Shown in pieces: positions 5,603 through 7,081 of a DNA stretch of 7,081 nt. The notes under the pieces were generated by a model that saw only the letters and a list, made by a program, of their open reading frames with translations, had not been told where the DNA came from and did not search any database. The stretch is from NCBI GenBank assembly GCA_016297535.1, contig JAEDGL010000124.1, positions 1 through 7,081 on the forward strand. Direction: 5' to 3'. The translations under genes and the position numbers were made by a program. This DNA is from Clostridia bacterium. Its GTDB lineage: Bacteria; Bacillota; Clostridia; Christensenellales; Aristaeellaceae. The number at the start of each line of letters is the position of its first letter. The first letter of the stretch is position 1.

Positions 5603-6547
5603 TTACTTGCCGATGGAAGCCATCTGAGCGGCGATTTCCTCGGCAAAGTTGTCCTGACGCTTTTCGATGCCCTCGCCGCGCTCAAAGCGCTCGAAGGAAA
5701 CGATGTTGATGTTGGCGCCAATCTGCTTGGCCACCTCGGCCGTCAGCTGGGCGATGCTCTTGTCGCCGTCCTTCACGAAGGGCTGCTCCAGCAGGCAGAC
5801 TTCCTTGTAGTACTTCTGGATGCGGCCATCCACCATCTTGTCCACGATCTTTTCGGGCTTGCCCTCGTTGAGCGCCTGAACGCGCAGAATCTCGCGCTCC
5901 TTGGCCAGGTTCTCGGCGGGCACTTCCTCCTTGCGCACGTAGCTGGGCTTGGCAGCGGCAATCTGCAGCGCCACATCGTGATAGAAGGTCTTGAAGGCTT
6001 CGGAGGCGATGGAGGCCTCGTTGTCGTTTTCCACCAGCAGCAGCACACCGATCTTGCCGCCCATGTGGATGTAGCTTTCCACAGCGCCCTTGTTGGTCTC
6101 GTAACGGGCGAAGCGGCGGATGGAAATCTTTTCGCCGATGGACACGGTGGCTTCGCTCACCAGGTCGGTCACGGTCTTGGTTTCGTCATCCACAAACTTC
6201 TGGGCCAGCAGCGCGTCCACGTCGGCGGGGTTGGCGTAGGCAATGTGCTTGGCAACGTTCTTGGCAAAGTTGATAAAGTTGTCGGTCTTGGCAACAAAGT
6301 CGGTCTCGCAGTTTACCTCCACCACAACGCCCACCTTGCCGCACTCGGTGATATAGCTGGCCACAACGCCCTCGGCGGCAATGCGGCCGGCCTTCTTGGC
6401 GGCAGCGGCAAGGCCCTTTTCACGCAGCCACTCAATGGCCTTGTCCATGTTGCCATCGGCCTCTACCAGCGCCTTTTTGCAATCCATCATACCGGCCTGG
6501 GTCATTTCGCGCAGCTCTTTGACCATCTGAGAAGTAATATTGGCCAT
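5603..6547 (-). CDS. tsf: Translation elongation factor Ts
   Basis: A 314-residue cytosolic guanine-nucleotide exchange factor that releases GDP from EF-Tu during elongation. The N-terminal UBA-like domain carries the family signature around LREMTQAGMMDCKKAL (12-27) and GNMDKAIEWLREKGL (32-46). The EF-Tu-contacting TDFV motif is at 82-85, inside ETDFVAKTDNF. The core subdomains follow (HMGGKIGVLLLVE, 161-173), and the C-terminal module spans about 250-314 with IGANINIVSFERFERGEG (276-293). The frame is open upstream to 6727, but that stretch overlaps rpsB and matches nothing in EF-Ts. The ATG at 6547 has AGGAGA (6555-6560) 7 bases upstream and gives the canonical MANIT start. It follows rpsB by 76 bases, the nearly universal bacterial arrangement. 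Confidence 0.98.
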   Translation of the reverse strand: MANITSQMVKELREMTQAGMMDCKKALVEADGNMDKAIEWLREKGLAAAAKKAGRIAAEGVVASYITECGKVGVVVEVNCETDFVAKTDNFINFAKNVAKHIAYANPADVDALLAQKFVDDETKTVTDLVSEATVSIGEKISIRRFARYETNKGAVESYIHMGGKIGVLLLVENDNEASIASEAFKTFYHDVALQIAAAKPSYVRKEEVPAENLAKEREILRVQALNEGKPEKIVDKMVDGRIQKYYKEVCLLEQPFVKDGDKSIAQLTAEVAKQIGANINIVSFERFERGEGIEKRQDNFAEEIAAQMASIGK

Positions 6548-6554
6548 GTCAATC

Positions 6555-6560
6555 TCTCCT
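6555..6560 (-). promoter_or_regulatory. Ribosome binding site that decides the tsf start
   Basis: AGGAGA on the minus strand, 7 bases before the ATG at 6547. It supports the 314-residue EF-Ts over the longer open frame that runs back into rpsB. Confidence 0.8.
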
Positions 6561-6565
6561 GTCTC

Positions 6566-6614
6566 AAAAAAATCTGATAAAAGGGGAATCAAGGAGGGCT
6601 GACCGCCCTCCTTG
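6566..6614 (-). other. Hairpin in the rpsB-tsf spacer, possible weak terminator or attenuator
   Basis: Arms CAAGGAGGGC (6605-6614 in the minus-strand transcript) and GCCCUCCUUG (6590-6599) are perfectly complementary over 10 bp around a 5-base loop. The following sequence is AUUCCCCUUUUAUCAG and then U7 (6566-6572). The U7 run starts 17 bases after the stem, too far for a standard strong terminator. The hairpin lies 10 bases after the rpsB stop. It could lower tsf transcription relative to rpsB or protect the rpsB mRNA 3' end. Confidence 0.55.
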
Positions 6615-6623
6615 CCCTGTGCA

Positions 6624-7081
6624 TTATTCGGCGATCTTCTCGGCTTCTTCGGCGGGAGCAGCCTCGTTGGCGGCGTCCTGCTCGCCCTGCTTGCCTTCCA
6701 GCACGGCGTCGGCCAGCTTGCCGGCAATCAGCTTGACGGCGCGGATGGCGTCATCGTTGCCGGGGATCACGTAATCAATCTCGTCGGGATCGCAGTTGGT
6801 ATCAACAATGGCCACGATCGGAATGTTCAGCGCGCGGGCTTCCGCAACGGCGATGTGCTCCTTGCGGGGGTCCACTACGAACAGAGCGCCGGGCAGCTTC
6901 TTCATTTCGCGGATACCGCCCAGGTTGGCTTCCAGCTTTTCGCGCTCGTGCTGCAGCTTGATAACTTCCTTCTTGGGCAGCAGGTCGAACTGGCCGTTCT
7001 GCTCCATCTTGTCAATCTGGTTCAGACGCTCCACGCGGGTGCGGATGGTGCGGAAGTTGGTCAGCATGCCGCCCAGCCAGC
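6624..7081 (-). CDS. rpsB: 30S ribosomal protein S2, C-terminal part (cut by window edge)
   Basis: About 152 C-terminal residues are visible. The 5' end lies beyond 7081. The first complete codons in view read WLGGMLTNFRTIRTRV, the highly conserved S2 segment (R)WLGGMLTNF, so the Met at 7067 is internal and not a start. Next come a coiled-coil-like charged stretch (LLPKKEVIKLQHEREKLEAN), then FVVDPRKEHIAVAEARALNI and PIVAIVDTNCDPDEIDYVIP, the S2 core around the central strands. The protein ends in an acidic, low-complexity tail (EAAPAEEAEKIAE), whose length varies among bacteria. S2 binds the head-body junction of the 30S subunit and is needed for S1 recruitment in bacteria that have S1. It is the first gene of the rpsB-tsf pair; any promoter or leader is outside the window. 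Confidence 0.98.
   Translation of the reverse strand, partial: WLGGMLTNFRTIRTRVERLNQIDKMEQNGQFDLLPKKEVIKLQHEREKLEANLGGIREMKKLPGALFVVDPRKEHIAVAEARALNIPIVAIVDTNCDPDEIDYVIPGNDDAIRAVKLIAGKLADAVLEGKQGEQDAANEAAPAEEAEKIAE

Noticed and set aside
3907..5709. Long plus-strand open frames opposite the MATE and pyrH genes (3907-4662 and 4693-5709)
   Set aside because: They are in register with the sense codons of these confident genes. Their His/Gln/Gly-rich composition is the mirror of the sense codon use.
5978..6577. Plus-strand open frame opposite tsf
   Set aside because: Same antisense-register artefact. The tsf reading is unmistakable.
6548..6727. Longer EF-Ts with 60 extra N-terminal residues
   Set aside because: The extension overlaps rpsB and its hairpin spacer. 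The canonical MANIT start at 6547 has its own ribosome binding site.
1..7081. Defence system, mobile element, CRISPR array, tRNA or rRNA
   Set aside because: Apart from short spacers and the 120-base left edge, all sequence is accounted for by seven recognisable housekeeping or transport genes. No transposase, integrase, repeat-spacer array or cloverleaf pattern was seen.

Overview
The window is a compact block of bacterial housekeeping genes. All seven recognisable genes lie on the minus strand, so it is read from high to low coordinates: rpsB (3' part) - tsf - pyrH - MATE transporter - argS - TrmH-type RNA methyltransferase - HAD hydrolase. The GC-rich coding sequence, strong AGGAGG-like ribosome binding sites, rpsB-tsf-pyrH order and clostridial-looking PyrH and ArgS sequences suggest a Gram-positive anaerobe of the class Clostridia, possibly an Oscillospiraceae/Ruminococcaceae-type gut bacterium. 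That placement is inference; no taxonomic marker was searched.

Layout. 6624-7081: C-terminal part of ribosomal protein S2, cut by the window edge. 6548-6623: spacer with a perfect 10-bp hairpin. 5603-6547: elongation factor Ts. 5464-5602: a structured spacer ending in an intrinsic terminator only 25 bases before the pyrH start. An upstream segment can pair with the terminator's first arm, so this reads as an attenuator-like leader. 4750-5463: UMP kinase. 3280-4674: MATE-family exporter. 1520-3244: arginyl-tRNA synthetase. 749-1519: SpoU/TrmH RNA 2'-O-methyltransferase. 121-735: HAD-superfamily phosphatase-like protein. 1-120: a strong GC-rich hairpin next to an imperfect palindromic repeat element.

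The genes probably form two transcription units, or one unit with regulated read-through. rpsB-tsf supplies translation proteins. The pyrH-MATE-argS-trmH-HAD run is tightly packed (gaps of 75, 35 and 0 bases, and 13 bases with the ribosome binding site overlapping the previous stop). It mixes nucleotide synthesis, export, tRNA charging and RNA modification, so the neighbours are linked by shared expression rather than one pathway. frr, which commonly follows pyrH, is absent here.

No mobile element, CRISPR array, tRNA, rRNA or defence system is visible. The most interesting item is the putative terminator/antiterminator leader between tsf and pyrH. The repeat-like palindrome at the left edge comes second.
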